DNA of 64,000 nt. Origin: JAHECE01 sp963780675 (GTDB taxonomy: Bacteria > Actinomycetota > Actinomycetes > Actinomycetales > JAHECE01). Position 1 is the stretch's first letter; the number at the start of each line of letters is the position of its first letter. The position numbers were made by a program, and so were the translations under genes. The notes below the pieces were generated by a model. It had not been told where the DNA came from. It searched no databases and saw only the letters and a program-made list of their open reading frames with translations. Location of the stretch: contig CAWACR010000003.1 of assembly GCA_963780675.1 (NCBI GenBank), forward strand, positions 124,001 through 188,000, in the 5' to 3' direction. Shown here one piece after another: positions 17,640 through 25,655 of the stretch.

Positions 17640-18589
17640 CGCGCGCCCCCGGTCGTGGCGTCCGGCCGGTGCCCGGGCTCGGGCCCGTTGCCCGCGTACA
17701 GGTCGAGGAAGACCTCCTCGAGGCCGGGCTCGTGGCTGTCGAACACCTCGACCTCGTGCGACGCGGCCGCCTTGACCACCGCGTCGGCCGGTCCCGTCAA
17801 CGTGAACCGAAGGAATCGACCGTCGGCGCGCACGCCCCGCACGCCCGGGAGCCCCTCGAACTCACCCGGATCCACCGGCCTGGCGAAGGTGATCTCGACG
17901 TGGCGAGGGGAACGGGCGATGAGGGCGGCGACGTCGTCGACCGCCACGATCGCGCCGTCGCGGATCACCCCGACGCGGTCGGCCAGGCGCTGCACCTCGG
18001 ACAGGATGTGCGAGGACAGGAAGATGGTCTGGCCGTTCGCCGTCGTCTCGCGCACCAGCGAGGCGAACTCCTGCTGCACCAGGGGGTCCAGGCCCGCCGT
18101 GGGCTCGTCGAGGAGCAGCACCGGCGGTCGGTGCATGAACGCCTGGACGATGCCGAGCTTCTGCTTGTTGCCCTTGGACAGCTCCCCGATGCGCCGGTCG
18201 GTCGCCACGTCGAACCGGTCGAGGAGCGAGGCGAGGTGGGTGCGGTCCACCTGGCCGGAGATGGCGCCCAGGTAGTCGAGGATCACGGCTCCCGTGACGC
18301 TCGGATCGAGCACGAGGTCACCGGGCAGGTAGCCGACCAGGCGGCGGACGTCGAGCGAGCGGCGGCGCGTGTCGAGGCCCAGGATCTCCGCGCTGCCCCG
18401 GGTGGGGCGCAGGAGGTCGAGGAGGAGGCGGATCGTGGTGGTCTTCCCCGCGCCGTTCGGGCCCAGGAAGCCGAAGACCTCACCCACGCGGACGTCGAGG
18501 TCCAGGCCGTCGACGCCGCGGTCCCGGCCCCGGCGGCCGTAGTACTTGGTCAGGTCCCGCGCCACGATCGCGGGTGTCTCGGCTGCCAT
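17636..18589 (-). CDS. ABC transporter ATP-binding protein (ABC-2 exporter)
   Basis: 317 residues. Walker A GPNGAGKTTTIR, signature LSKGNKQKLGIV, Walker B VLLLDEPTAGLDP and the H-loop SSHILSEVQRLAD are all intact. The C-terminal extension (about 230-317) resembles the regulatory tail of DrrA-like exporters. GGAGG lies 4-5 bases before the ATG at 18589. The frame is open far upstream, but only as antisense to the LuxR and FAD genes. Confidence 0.92.
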   Translation of the reverse strand: MAAETPAIVARDLTKYYGRRGRDRGVDGLDLDVRVGEVFGFLGPNGAGKTTTIRLLLDLLRPTRGSAEILGLDTRRRSLDVRRLVGYLPGDLVLDPSVTGAVILDYLGAISGQVDRTHLASLLDRFDVATDRRIGELSKGNKQKLGIVQAFMHRPPVLLLDEPTAGLDPLVQQEFASLVRETTANGQTIFLSSHILSEVQRLADRVGVIRDGAIVAVDDVAALIARSPRHVEITFARPVDPGEFEGLPGVRGVRADGRFLRFTLTGPADAVVKAAASHEVEVFDSHEPGLEEVFLDLYAGNGPEPGHRPDATTGGAR

Positions 18590-18726
18590 CGCCCCTCCCG
18601 GACCCTCCCGCGCGTGCGCCGGCCGGGGTCCGAGTCCAGCCAACGACCACACAGCCGGCCGTGCCAGGCCCTTTCGTCCCGCGCGCGACCCGGTCCGTGG
18701 TCCACCGCGTGGCCCCTGCGGCGTGC

Positions 18727-19824
18727 CTACGCGGTTCGGGCGGCGTACTGGTCGAAGAACAGGCTCGCCGTGAGCTCCCGCCGCGAGCGCACGCCGGTCT
18801 TGTCGAAGATCGACTTCAGGTGGTCCTGCACGGTGTACGGCGAGAGGTGCAGCCGGCCCCCGATCTCCGCGGTGCTCGCGCCCTGCAGCACGAGCCGGAC
18901 GACGTCGTTCTCGCGTTGCGTGAGCCCGTAGGCCGCGGTGAGCAGCGGCACCACCTCGCTCGGCCGGGCCGGCTCGATGGTGACGACGACGTCGCTCGCC
19001 GGGGCGCCGTGCGCGACGCCGGGGGCCGCGGCGAGGGGCGCGGCGTGCACCACGAACCAGCGCCCGGCCCGGGTGCGCACGCGCACCCGCGGGGCCGACG
19101 CCGTGCGACCGGCCCCGAACGCGCGTGCGGCCGCCACGATCGAGAGCAGGGCCAAGGGGAGCGCCTCGCCTCCGGTTCCGGCCAGTTCCGCGAGGCGGGC
19201 GGCGGCAGCCGGCGTGACCTGGCGCACCGCGTCGTCGGCTCCGATGACGAGCACGGCGGGGCCGGCTGCCGCGCCGTCGTCGACGGCCGCCGCGGCGCTC
19301 ACCACGAGCCCCGCCCGCAGCCCCGCCTCGAGCGTGCTGAGCACGCCCGCCACGAAGTCGGCCTCGGCCGGGCTGAACCCGCTGGTCCCCGCGGAGCGGT
19401 AGAGGCTCACCATGCCCCACACCCGGCCTTCGGAGCGGATCGAGGCCCGCAACTCGTGGCCCAGGTCGAAGTGCGGCATGAGGAAGTCCCGCCACCGGGG
19501 GCTGGTCTCGGGTCGCCCCTGGGTGTCGTGGACGAGGACCCCCACCGGAACGGGCCGGCGGGCGAGTTCGGAGAACGAGTTGACGTCGGGCACGCCGTAC
19601 TCGAGGTGGAGGAACTCGGCGTCCCGCGAGTCGGGCAGGTTGAACTTGTAGGAGCCGGTCATCAGGGACGTCTCGGGGTCGGCCGTGCCGACGCACGCCG
19701 ACTCGAACGGGACGGCCCGCGCCAGCAGGTCGGCGGCCCCGAGGGCGAACGCCCCGGCGTCCAGGCCCGCCGCGGCGAGCGTCGTGAGGCGGCCGCGCAC
19801 GGCGTCGGCCCGCGTCGTCGTCAT
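18727..19824 (-). CDS. LuxR family transcriptional regulator with a GAF-like sensor region
   Basis: 365 residues. The C-terminal helix-turn-helix is clear: LTQRENDVVRLVLQGASTAE, then IGGRLHLSPYTVQDHLKSIF. The N-terminal 170 residues look like a GAF-type sensor (LARAVPFESACVGTADPETS, then GHELRASIRSEGRVWGMVSL). A middle segment (about 200-290) may be a PAS-like region. It is divergent from the FAD oxidoreductase gene, and the 166-base gap holds a duplicated operator-like site (19856-19906). It probably controls itself and the oxidoreductase, which is inference. Confidence 0.86.
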   Translation of the reverse strand: MTTTRADAVRGRLTTLAAAGLDAGAFALGAADLLARAVPFESACVGTADPETSLMTGSYKFNLPDSRDAEFLHLEYGVPDVNSFSELARRPVPVGVLVHDTQGRPETSPRWRDFLMPHFDLGHELRASIRSEGRVWGMVSLYRSAGTSGFSPAEADFVAGVLSTLEAGLRAGLVVSAAAAVDDGAAAGPAVLVIGADDAVRQVTPAAAARLAELAGTGGEALPLALLSIVAAARAFGAGRTASAPRVRVRTRAGRWFVVHAAPLAAAPGVAHGAPASDVVVTIEPARPSEVVPLLTAAYGLTQRENDVVRLVLQGASTAEIGGRLHLSPYTVQDHLKSIFDKTGVRSRRELTASLFFDQYAARTA

Positions 19825-19855
19825 GGCTCCATGGTGCTGCGCATCGCCCCGCTGC

Positions 19856-19906
19856 GGAACCCCAGGAATCTGGGGGCGGCTGTCGCCGGAACCCCACGTC
19901 CCTGGG
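19856..19906. promoter_or_regulatory. Two direct copies of a GGAACCCCA-N5-CTGGG site
   Basis: GGAACCCCAGGAATCTGGG at 19856-19874 and GGAACCCCACGTCCCTGGG at 19888-19906 have the same two half-motifs and a 5-base centre. They start 32 bases apart, about three helical turns. The first contains a CCCCAG/CTGGGG inverted repeat. They lie between the LuxR gene and the oxidoreductase and are likely regulator sites. Confidence 0.65.
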
Positions 19907-19990
19907 ATGGCCGGGAGCCCGGAGCGGGGCCAGGCTGGGTGCATCGGGTCGGCTCCTGCCCGCCGCCCGCCTTCGTGAAAGGACGTCACC

Positions 19991-21388
19991 ATGAGCAGCA
20001 CGACCACCAGCGCCGACGACGGCGCCCTCGACCTCCTGCGCGCCGCCGTCCGCGGCCGCGTCCTCACCCCCGCGGACCCCGAGTGGGGTGCGGCGCACCT
20101 CGGGTGGAACGTGGCGGTCCCGCAGCGGCCGGCCGCCGTCGTCGAGGTGGTCGACGCAGCCGACGTCGCCGCAGCGGTGCGCTGGGCCCGCGAGCACGGG
20201 CGCGCCGTCACGGCGCAGCCCCGGGGTCACGGGGCGACGACGGCGCTCGACGGCGCGATCCTCCTGCGGACCGCTGCTCTTGACGAGGTGTGGGTGGACG
20301 CGCAGGCGCGCGTGGCCCGCGTGGGCGCCGGGGTGCGGTGGGGCGAGTTCCTGCCGACGCTCGACGGGACGGGCCTTGTCGCGATGGTCGGGTCCAACCC
20401 GGACGTCAGCGTGGTCGGCTACCTGCTCGGCGGGGGCTTCTCGTGGTTCGGGCGTGCGCACGGGTACGCCGCGCACGGACTGCGCGCCGTCGAGGTGGTC
20501 GACGCCGAGGGGACCCTGCGCTGGGTGACGGACGCCAGCGACCCGGACCTCATGTGGGCGTTGCGGGGCGGTGGCGGCGACCTCGCGATCGTCACGCGGG
20601 TCGAGATCGATCTCCACCCCGCCGACGGCCTGGTCGGCGGCAAGATCACGTTCCCGATCGTGGACGCGCCGTCGGTCTGGGCCGCGTTCCGGGACGTGAC
20701 CCGGACCGCGCCGCGCGAGCTCTCGCTCTGGTCCTCGCTCATGCATTTCCCGCCCGCGGACTTCCTGCCCGAGCCGATCCGCGGCCGGTCCTTCGTCACC
20801 GTGGACACGACGTTCCTGGGCTCCGTGGCCGACGCCGAGCGCCTCCTCGCCCCGATCCGGGCGGCCGGCACCGTGCTCGACGACACGGTGGCGGAGGTGC
20901 CGATCGGGCGCATCGGCGAGGTCGCGGCCGAGCCCACCGAGCCGATGCCCGGCATGGACTGGAGCACGCTGCTGGCCGACGTCACCGAGGGGACGCTCGA
21001 GCGGCTGCTCGCCGCGGCAGGCGACCGGGAGCGTACGGCCCTCGTCTCGGTGCAGCTGCGTCACCTCGGCGGGGCCTTCGCGGGGGGACCCGGCGCGGAT
21101 CGCGCGGCGGGCGCCGTCGCCGACCACGTCGCCGAGCCCTACCTCCTGTGGGGGCTCGGGATCCCGATGGTGCCGGAACTCGTCAGGCCCATTCAGGCGT
21201 CGCTCGCCGCGCTCGCGGCCGCGACCGCCCCCGAGTCGACGGGCCGTACCCCGCTCACACTCCTGGCCGGCGGGGAGGACCTGGGCCGCGTGTTCGACGA
21301 CGCCTCGCTGGCCAGGTTGCGCGCCCTGAAGTCCTCGCGCGACCCGGCGGGCACGATCCGGGGGAACCACCCTCTCCTGGGCGCCTGA
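19991..21388 (+). CDS. FAD-binding (PCMH-type) oxidoreductase
   Basis: 465 residues of the berberine-bridge-like/glycolate-oxidase-type family. The FAD-binding part has VAVPQRPAAVVEVVDAADVA, QPRGHGATTALDG, SVVGYLLGGGFSWFGRAHGY and LRGGGGDLAIVTRVEI. The C-terminal NHPL segment is near the family's BBE tail. It lacks a signal peptide, so it acts in the cytoplasm. The usual His for covalent FAD attachment is replaced in PRGHGAT by a plausible RGHG His, and covalency is unproven. The ATG at 19991 follows AAAGGACG. Divergent LuxR suggests induction by a substrate. Confidence 0.88.
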   Translation: MSSTTTSADDGALDLLRAAVRGRVLTPADPEWGAAHLGWNVAVPQRPAAVVEVVDAADVAAAVRWAREHGRAVTAQPRGHGATTALDGAILLRTAALDEVWVDAQARVARVGAGVRWGEFLPTLDGTGLVAMVGSNPDVSVVGYLLGGGFSWFGRAHGYAAHGLRAVEVVDAEGTLRWVTDASDPDLMWALRGGGGDLAIVTRVEIDLHPADGLVGGKITFPIVDAPSVWAAFRDVTRTAPRELSLWSSLMHFPPADFLPEPIRGRSFVTVDTTFLGSVADAERLLAPIRAAGTVLDDTVAEVPIGRIGEVAAEPTEPMPGMDWSTLLADVTEGTLERLLAAAGDRERTALVSVQLRHLGGAFAGGPGADRAAGAVADHVAEPYLLWGLGIPMVPELVRPIQASLAALAAATAPESTGRTPLTLLAGGEDLGRVFDDASLARLRALKSSRDPAGTIRGNHPLLGA

Positions 21389-21482
21389 CCACACCCCTGG
21401 ACACCGCGGCGTGCCCGCGAGTGGCCGACGGCGACGGGCGGAGGCCGCCCGTCGCCGTCGGGGCCTGTGTTTGACTGGCGCC

Positions 21483-21806
21483 ATGGCGCAGACCGAACCG
21501 AGCGAGACCGTCGAGGTGCGGGACAACCCCGAGAAGAGCCGGTACGAGGTGTGGGTCGACGGCGTCCGCGCCGGCCACGAGCAGTACGAACTCGGCGAGG
21601 GGACGATCGCCTTCGTGAGCACCGTCGTGAAGCCGGAGTTCGGGGGGCGGGGGATTGCGTCCACCCTGGTCGAGGGGGCGGTCGCCGACGTGCGGCGCAG
21701 CGGCGAGCGGACGATCGTCGCCGTGTGCCACTTCGTCCAGGCCTGGTTCCGGCGTCACCCCGACCAGCGGGACATCCTCGCCCCGGAGCCGGTCTCGGCC
21801 GAGTAG
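21483..21806 (+). CDS. Small GNAT family N-acetyltransferase (PF14542 type)
   Basis: 107 residues. YEVWVDGVRAGHEQYELGEG, then FVSTVVKPEFGGRGIASTLV is the acetyl-CoA loop of the single-domain GNAT group, followed by VCHFVQAWFRRHPD. The ATG at 21483 is chosen because sequence upstream is non-coding in character. The acceptor is unknown. It is the last ordinary gene before the CIS locus and is transcribed in the same direction, 146 bases apart. Confidence 0.88.
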   Translation: MAQTEPSETVEVRDNPEKSRYEVWVDGVRAGHEQYELGEGTIAFVSTVVKPEFGGRGIASTLVEGAVADVRRSGERTIVAVCHFVQAWFRRHPDQRDILAPEPVSAE

Positions 21807-21849
21807 CCCGCCGGGTCGTCGGTGTCCCTCCGGCGTCCAGACCGACGCA

Positions 21850-21868
21850 GCGTCCACAGGTGGGACGC
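21850..21868. promoter_or_regulatory. Inverted repeat upstream of the CIS locus
   Basis: GCGTCC at 21850-21855 and GGACGC at 21863-21868 form 6-base arms around a 7-base centre. A TACGAT -10-like box follows at 21906-21911. Together they are the most likely control region of the CIS gene block, but the -35 box is weak. Confidence 0.4.
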
Positions 21869-21952
21869 GAACCCCGGAACCAACCTGCGACGTCGTCCCC
21901 AGGTCTACGATCGCAAGCGGCTGATATTCCTGCACGTCAGGGGGGACGGGGG

Positions 21953-22603
21953 ATGAGCGCCGCGCGGACAGCCCTGCTGGGGCTCGTCGGTGCGCTCACG
22001 GACGCCGCCGCACCCGCCCCCGTCGTCCTCGCGAGCGGCCCCCTCGAGCCCGGTCCGACGCCGCCCGCCGAGACGGCGGTCCGCGTGTGGCCCGTCGCCC
22101 TCTCCCGCATCGGACGGTCGAACCGCGACGGCGTCGTCCTGGACCTCGAGCTCCACGCGCGCGTCGCCGTCGGCGGGTCCGAGGCACTCGAGACCACCGA
22201 GCATCTCCTCGTCGGCCTGGAGCGCGACTCCCGTTACGCCGTCGAGCCCCTGCCACCGGTCCCGCCGGACGCGTCCGCGGCCCTCGGCTTCGACGTCAAG
22301 GTCAGGGTTCCCGTTCGTCTCGAGCAGCCGTCCGGGCCGCCCGTGCGCGAACCGATGCAGGTCGATCTCCGTCCGGCGCGTCACGTGGCGGGTCAGGTAC
22401 TCGACGCCGACGGCGGGGGCATCTCCGACGCCCTGGTCCGGGCCGGCGTCGGGGGCCGGCCGGTCGTGACCGACGCCGAGGGACGCTTCCGGATCCTCGT
22501 CGCGGAGGCGCCCGTCCAGGAGTTCGTGATCGAGGTGCGGGGGGCGACGCGCACCGTCGACGCAAGCACGCACCAGTCACCCGTCGTCATCAGGTGGGAG
22601 TGA
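21953..22603 (+). CDS. CIS cap/terminator protein, Pvc16/DUF4255-like, with a C-terminal carboxypeptidase-regulatory-like domain
   Basis: 216 residues. The first about 140 residues match the layout of the Pvc16/DUF4255 family (VRVWPVALSRIGRSNRD and LELHARVAVGGSEALETTEH), which sits directly before the sheath gene in many eCIS loci and caps the tube and sheath. The last about 75 residues form a carboxypeptidase-regulatory-like beta domain (GQVLDADGGGISDALVRAGV, then TDAEGRFRILV). The ATG at 21953 has GGGG stretches before it and no ideal ribosome site. It is 7 bases upstream of the sheath gene. Assignment rests on position plus weak sequence likeness. Confidence 0.72.
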   Translation: MSAARTALLGLVGALTDAAAPAPVVLASGPLEPGPTPPAETAVRVWPVALSRIGRSNRDGVVLDLELHARVAVGGSEALETTEHLLVGLERDSRYAVEPLPPVPPDASAALGFDVKVRVPVRLEQPSGPPVREPMQVDLRPARHVAGQVLDADGGGISDALVRAGVGGRPVVTDAEGRFRILVAEAPVQEFVIEVRGATRTVDASTHQSPVVIRWE

Positions 22604-22610
22604 GGGCACC

Positions 22611-23866
22611 ATGGTCAACTACGCAGCACCGGGCGTCTACGTCCAGGAGATCCCGAGCGGGACCCACTCGATCGGGCGGGTCGGTACGAGCACGCTGGGG
22701 ATCGTCGGCGTGGCGCCCGATCCCCAGGCCCGCAAGGACGAGGCCGTCCCGATCGACAACTGGACCCAGTTCGTCGACACCTACGTGGGTTCGGCGACGG
22801 CAGGGACGGCGCTGTCCACCGCCGTCTACGGGTTCTTCGCCAACGGGGGCGGCCGGTGCTGGGTGGTGAACGTCGGGCCGGGCGGCGACCTCACCGGGAC
22901 GGCGCGCACAGCCCACCGGCCTCGCCCTGCTCGAGGCGATCGACGAGGTGGCGATCGTCGCGGCTCCCGGGTTCACCGACCCGCAGTCGTATGAGGACCT
23001 CATCGGGCACTGCGAGCACCCGTTGCGCCAGGACCGCGTCGCGATCCTCGACCCGCCGGAGCACGTGAGCGACGTGAGCGCGCTCACCCGGTTGCCACCG
23101 CCGGAGGTGCGCCGTCGGGCACCGCGAGCACCGGCGGCGCACCCGCCGCGGGCGGACCGGGCGCGGGCGCCGGGTCGGGTTCCGGCGCCGCGAGCGAGGC
23201 GTACCGGCCGCGCCAGAGCGACTTCGCGACCTTCTACTACCCGTGGATCGTCACGCGCGACCCCGTCTCGGGCCGGCGCGTGAGCGCGCCGCCGTCCGGC
23301 CACATCGCCGGGGTCTGGGCGCGCACCGACGCGACCCGCGGGGTGCACAAGGCCCCGGCGAACGAGCCGGTGGTGGGCGCGCGTCGACCTGGTCCGCCGC
23401 GTGAGCAAGGGCGAGCAGGAGGTGCTCAACCCCGCCGGGGTCAACTGCATCCGCTACTTCCCGGGCGAGGGCATCCGGGTCTGGGGCGCTCGCACGCTCG
23501 CGGCCGAGGCCCAGCGAGTACCGCTACATCAACGTCCGCCGGCTCTTCAACATGATCAAGGAGTCGGTCGCGGACGGCACCCGCTGGATCGTCTTCGAGC
23601 CCAACGACCACACGCTGTGGGCGTCCATCCGCCGTGACGTCAACGCCTTCCTCACCAACGTCTGGCGCGACGGCGCCCTGCTCGGGCGCACCCCGCAGGA
23701 GGCCTTCTTCGTCAAGTGCGACGAGGAGACCAACCCGCCCGAGGTGCGCGACGCCGGGCAGGTGGTGACGATCATCGGCATCGCCCCGGTCAAGCCCGCC
23801 GAGTTCGTCGTCTTCAAGTTGATGCAGTCGGCCGACGCCACCGAGATCGAAGGAACGGGAGCCTGA
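22611..23866 (+). CDS. Contractile tail sheath protein, with four single-base frame breaks
   Basis: The open frames join into one 417-residue protein if one C is removed near 22914, one G added near 23091, and one C removed near 23382 and 23512. The net change of two bases restores the frame exactly to the stop. The N-terminus NYAAPGVYVQEIPSGTHSIG and the C-terminal ANDHTLWASIRRDVN-like region with FLTNVWRDGALLG and FFVKCDEETNPP are the hallmarks of the phage/CIS tail sheath family. The sheath contracts to drive the inner tube. A Gly/Ser/Ala-rich insert lies near residues 165-195. It is 2 bases before the tube gene. I regard the breaks as sequence errors until shown otherwise. Confidence 0.9.
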
Positions 23867-23867
23867 G

Positions 23868-24350
23868 ATGCCCGCCCAGCCGCCGCCCGCCGTGCAGCCC
23901 GGGGTCGTGGTGGACCCCTACCGCGCCTACAACTTCAAGCTCGTGATCGACGGCGTGGTCCAGGGACACTTCACCCGCGTCGACAACCTCGGGGTCAAGA
24001 TCGACCGCATCCTCTTCCGGGCCGGCGGCGAGAACAGCACGGTCCGGGTGATTCCCGGCCAGGTGGAGTACCCGCCGGTGACGCTCCACTTCGGGCTCAC
24101 GAGCTCGACCGAGCTGGTGCGCTGGCTCTTCGCCGCCGCGGAGGGTCGCGTGGAGCGACGCCACGTGTCGCTCGCCATGCTCGACGACGCCGGTGCCACC
24201 GAGGTGCGGCGCTGGAACCTCATCGACGCCTGGCCCTGCGAGTGGTTCGGGGCGCCGCTGGACGCGCTCGGTCACGAACTCGCCATCGAGACGCTGAGCC
24301 TGGCCTACGACCGGCTCGAGCTCGACGACGCCCGTGCCCCGGTGGCGTAG
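23868..24350 (+). CDS. CIS inner tube protein (T4 gp19/TIGR02241-like)
   Basis: 160 residues. DPYRAYNFKLVIDGVVQGHF at residue 16 and ENSTVRVIPGQVEYPPVTLHFG are the usual markers of the gp19-like tube family, as are WNLIDAWPCEWFGAPLDA and IETLSLAYDRLE near the end. Hexameric rings of this protein build the tube pushed out by sheath contraction. It directly follows the sheath gene, the standard CIS order. The ATG at 23868 is 2 bases after the sheath stop, so translation is probably coupled. Confidence 0.93.
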   Translation: MPAQPPPAVQPGVVVDPYRAYNFKLVIDGVVQGHFTRVDNLGVKIDRILFRAGGENSTVRVIPGQVEYPPVTLHFGLTSSTELVRWLFAAAEGRVERRHVSLAMLDDAGATEVRRWNLIDAWPCEWFGAPLDALGHELAIETLSLAYDRLELDDARAPVA

Positions 24351-24599
24351 CGCGCTCGGCCGCCGTCTCCGCGCCGCCGCGGACCGCCTCGACCCCGGCG
24401 GACCGGCCGCGGGTCCGACGCCGCGCGCACACCTTGCCCGGCGCGGTGCCGTCGGGGGACCGTCCGACGTGTCGTCATCCTCCGTCGCGTTTCGTCGGTT
24501 CCCGCCGTTTCGTCGGCGGACGGCTCGACCGGCTCGCCGACCTGGCTCGGCGTTGGCGGGCGTCGCGCGGCCGACCTCACCGGCGCACCGGCGCACTGG

Positions 24600-25655
24600 T
24601 TGGCTCGCGTGCGCGAGGCGGGCCTGGCGGCCGGCGACGTCGAGGGCGCCGCGACCTTCCCGCCGGAACGGGGAGGATTCGTCGCGAACAGCGTGACGGA
24701 ACGTCCCCCCACATCGTCGGCCGCTGCCGTCCGAGCGACGACGGCGCCCACCGGCTCGGGCGGTCCGCGCCCGCACGTGCCTCGGCTGCGGTTGCCCACG
24801 CCGCGAGCCGCGACGGGTCGGGCGACCCCGGTCGAGGCTCCCGAGTCGAGCGTCCCTCCGGCCGATCCGCGCGACGATGCAGCGCGCCGTGTGGCCACCG
24901 ACCCGTCTCGACGTGCGTCATCGCAGCTCGCCGCGCCGCCCCGCTCGACGGCGGGGTCCCGGCTCGTGCTGCCGGTCGCGGACGTGCGCAGCCCCGCGCG
25001 CAGCCACGCCCCCGCACCTCCATCCACCACCCCAACCTCCGCCGAACGCGGGGTTGGTCGGCTGATCCGGCCCGGCAACCCGAGCAACCCCGCGTTCGGC
25101 GCAGGAGATCGAGCGATGCGACCGATGGAGCCCTCGCCACCGATGGAGCCCTCGCGACCGACGGATCGCCCTCCGGTGACGGCGCCTGCGCCGTCGATCG
25201 GCCGGGACGTGGGCAGCACCCCGACTGGGCTCGCCGCGCGCGCCCGCCCACGCCGTGACGCCGGCCGGCAGTCCGTCGGGGCCGAACGTCCCGACGTCGC
25301 GCCGGACATTCCCGCTCCGCCTGCGCCGGCAGCCACCGCGCGCGCGCCCGTGCCGGCGCCGTCGACCGGTCGGGACGTGGGCAGCACCCCGGCGGGGCCG
25401 GCCGCGCCCGCGCCCATCCGGCCAGTGCCCGCGCCCATCCGGCCCGCGCCCGCGGCCATCCGGCCAGTGCCCGCGGCCATCCGGCCAGTGCCCGCGGCGC
25501 CCGTCCCGCTGCAGCCCTTCCCCGAGACGGCGCCCCCAGACCCGTGGCCGGCCCTCCCCGAGCGGGCGACCCCGCCGGCGCCGTCGTCGGACCTCCGTCT
25601 CGAGGTGTCGCTCGCCCGCGCAGCGCGGTTGGCCCGTGAGCAGGCGGCGGTGTAG
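24600..25655 (+). CDS. Pro/Ala-rich low-complexity protein inside the CIS locus, unknown function, start uncertain
   Basis: The open frame of about 351 residues begins with TTG at 24600 and ends directly against the next ATG at 25656. Residues 1-50 look folded (HWLARVREAGL-type helix just before and after the start, then FPPERGGFVANSVTERPP). The rest is disordered, rich in Pro, Ala, Arg and Ser, with four PAPIRPV-type heptads and a repeated GRDVGSTP segment. It ends in a charged helix LEVSLARAARLAREQAAV. In the same frame no start exists back to the tube stop. A GTG at 24332-24334 in another frame (PRWRSALGRRLRAAADRLD) may be the true start, joined by an unseen frame break. I do not recognise a family. 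A linker or tape-measure-like role is conjecture. Confidence 0.45.
   Translation: MARVREAGLAAGDVEGAATFPPERGGFVANSVTERPPTSSAAAVRATTAPTGSGGPRPHVPRLRLPTPRAATGRATPVEAPESSVPPADPRDDAARRVATDPSRRASSQLAAPPRSTAGSRLVLPVADVRSPARSHAPAPPSTTPTSAERGVGRLIRPGNPSNPAFGAGDRAMRPMEPSPPMEPSRPTDRPPVTAPAPSIGRDVGSTPTGLAARARPRRDAGRQSVGAERPDVAPDIPAPPAPAATARAPVPAPSTGRDVGSTPAGPAAPAPIRPVPAPIRPAPAAIRPVPAAIRPVPAAPVPLQPFPETAPPDPWPALPERATPPAPSSDLRLEVSLARAARLAREQAAV
25407..25490. repeat. Four 21-base tandem repeats coding PAPIRPV-type heptads
   Basis: Units at 25407-25427, 25428-25448, 25449-25469 and 25470-25490 differ at only a few bases. They are in frame and encode Pro-Ala-(Pro/Ala)-Ile-Arg-Pro-(Val/Ala). A longer imperfect direct repeat coding GRDVGSTP lies at about 25188-25228 and 25356-25396. 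Confidence 0.85.

Noticed and set aside
18590..21664. Upstream 1000-residue extension of the ABC ATPase frame
   Set aside because: It is the antisense shadow of the LuxR and FAD oxidoreductase genes. The true ATPase start at 18589 has a good ribosome site.
24242..25258. 338-residue frame overlapping the tube end and the Pro-rich region
   Set aside because: Very Arg-rich, begins inside the conserved tube gene and has no recognisable domain. Kept only as a sign of possible frame trouble.
25407..25490. CRISPR-like tandem repeats
   Set aside because: Units are 21 bases, adjacent without spacers, and in frame as protein heptads.
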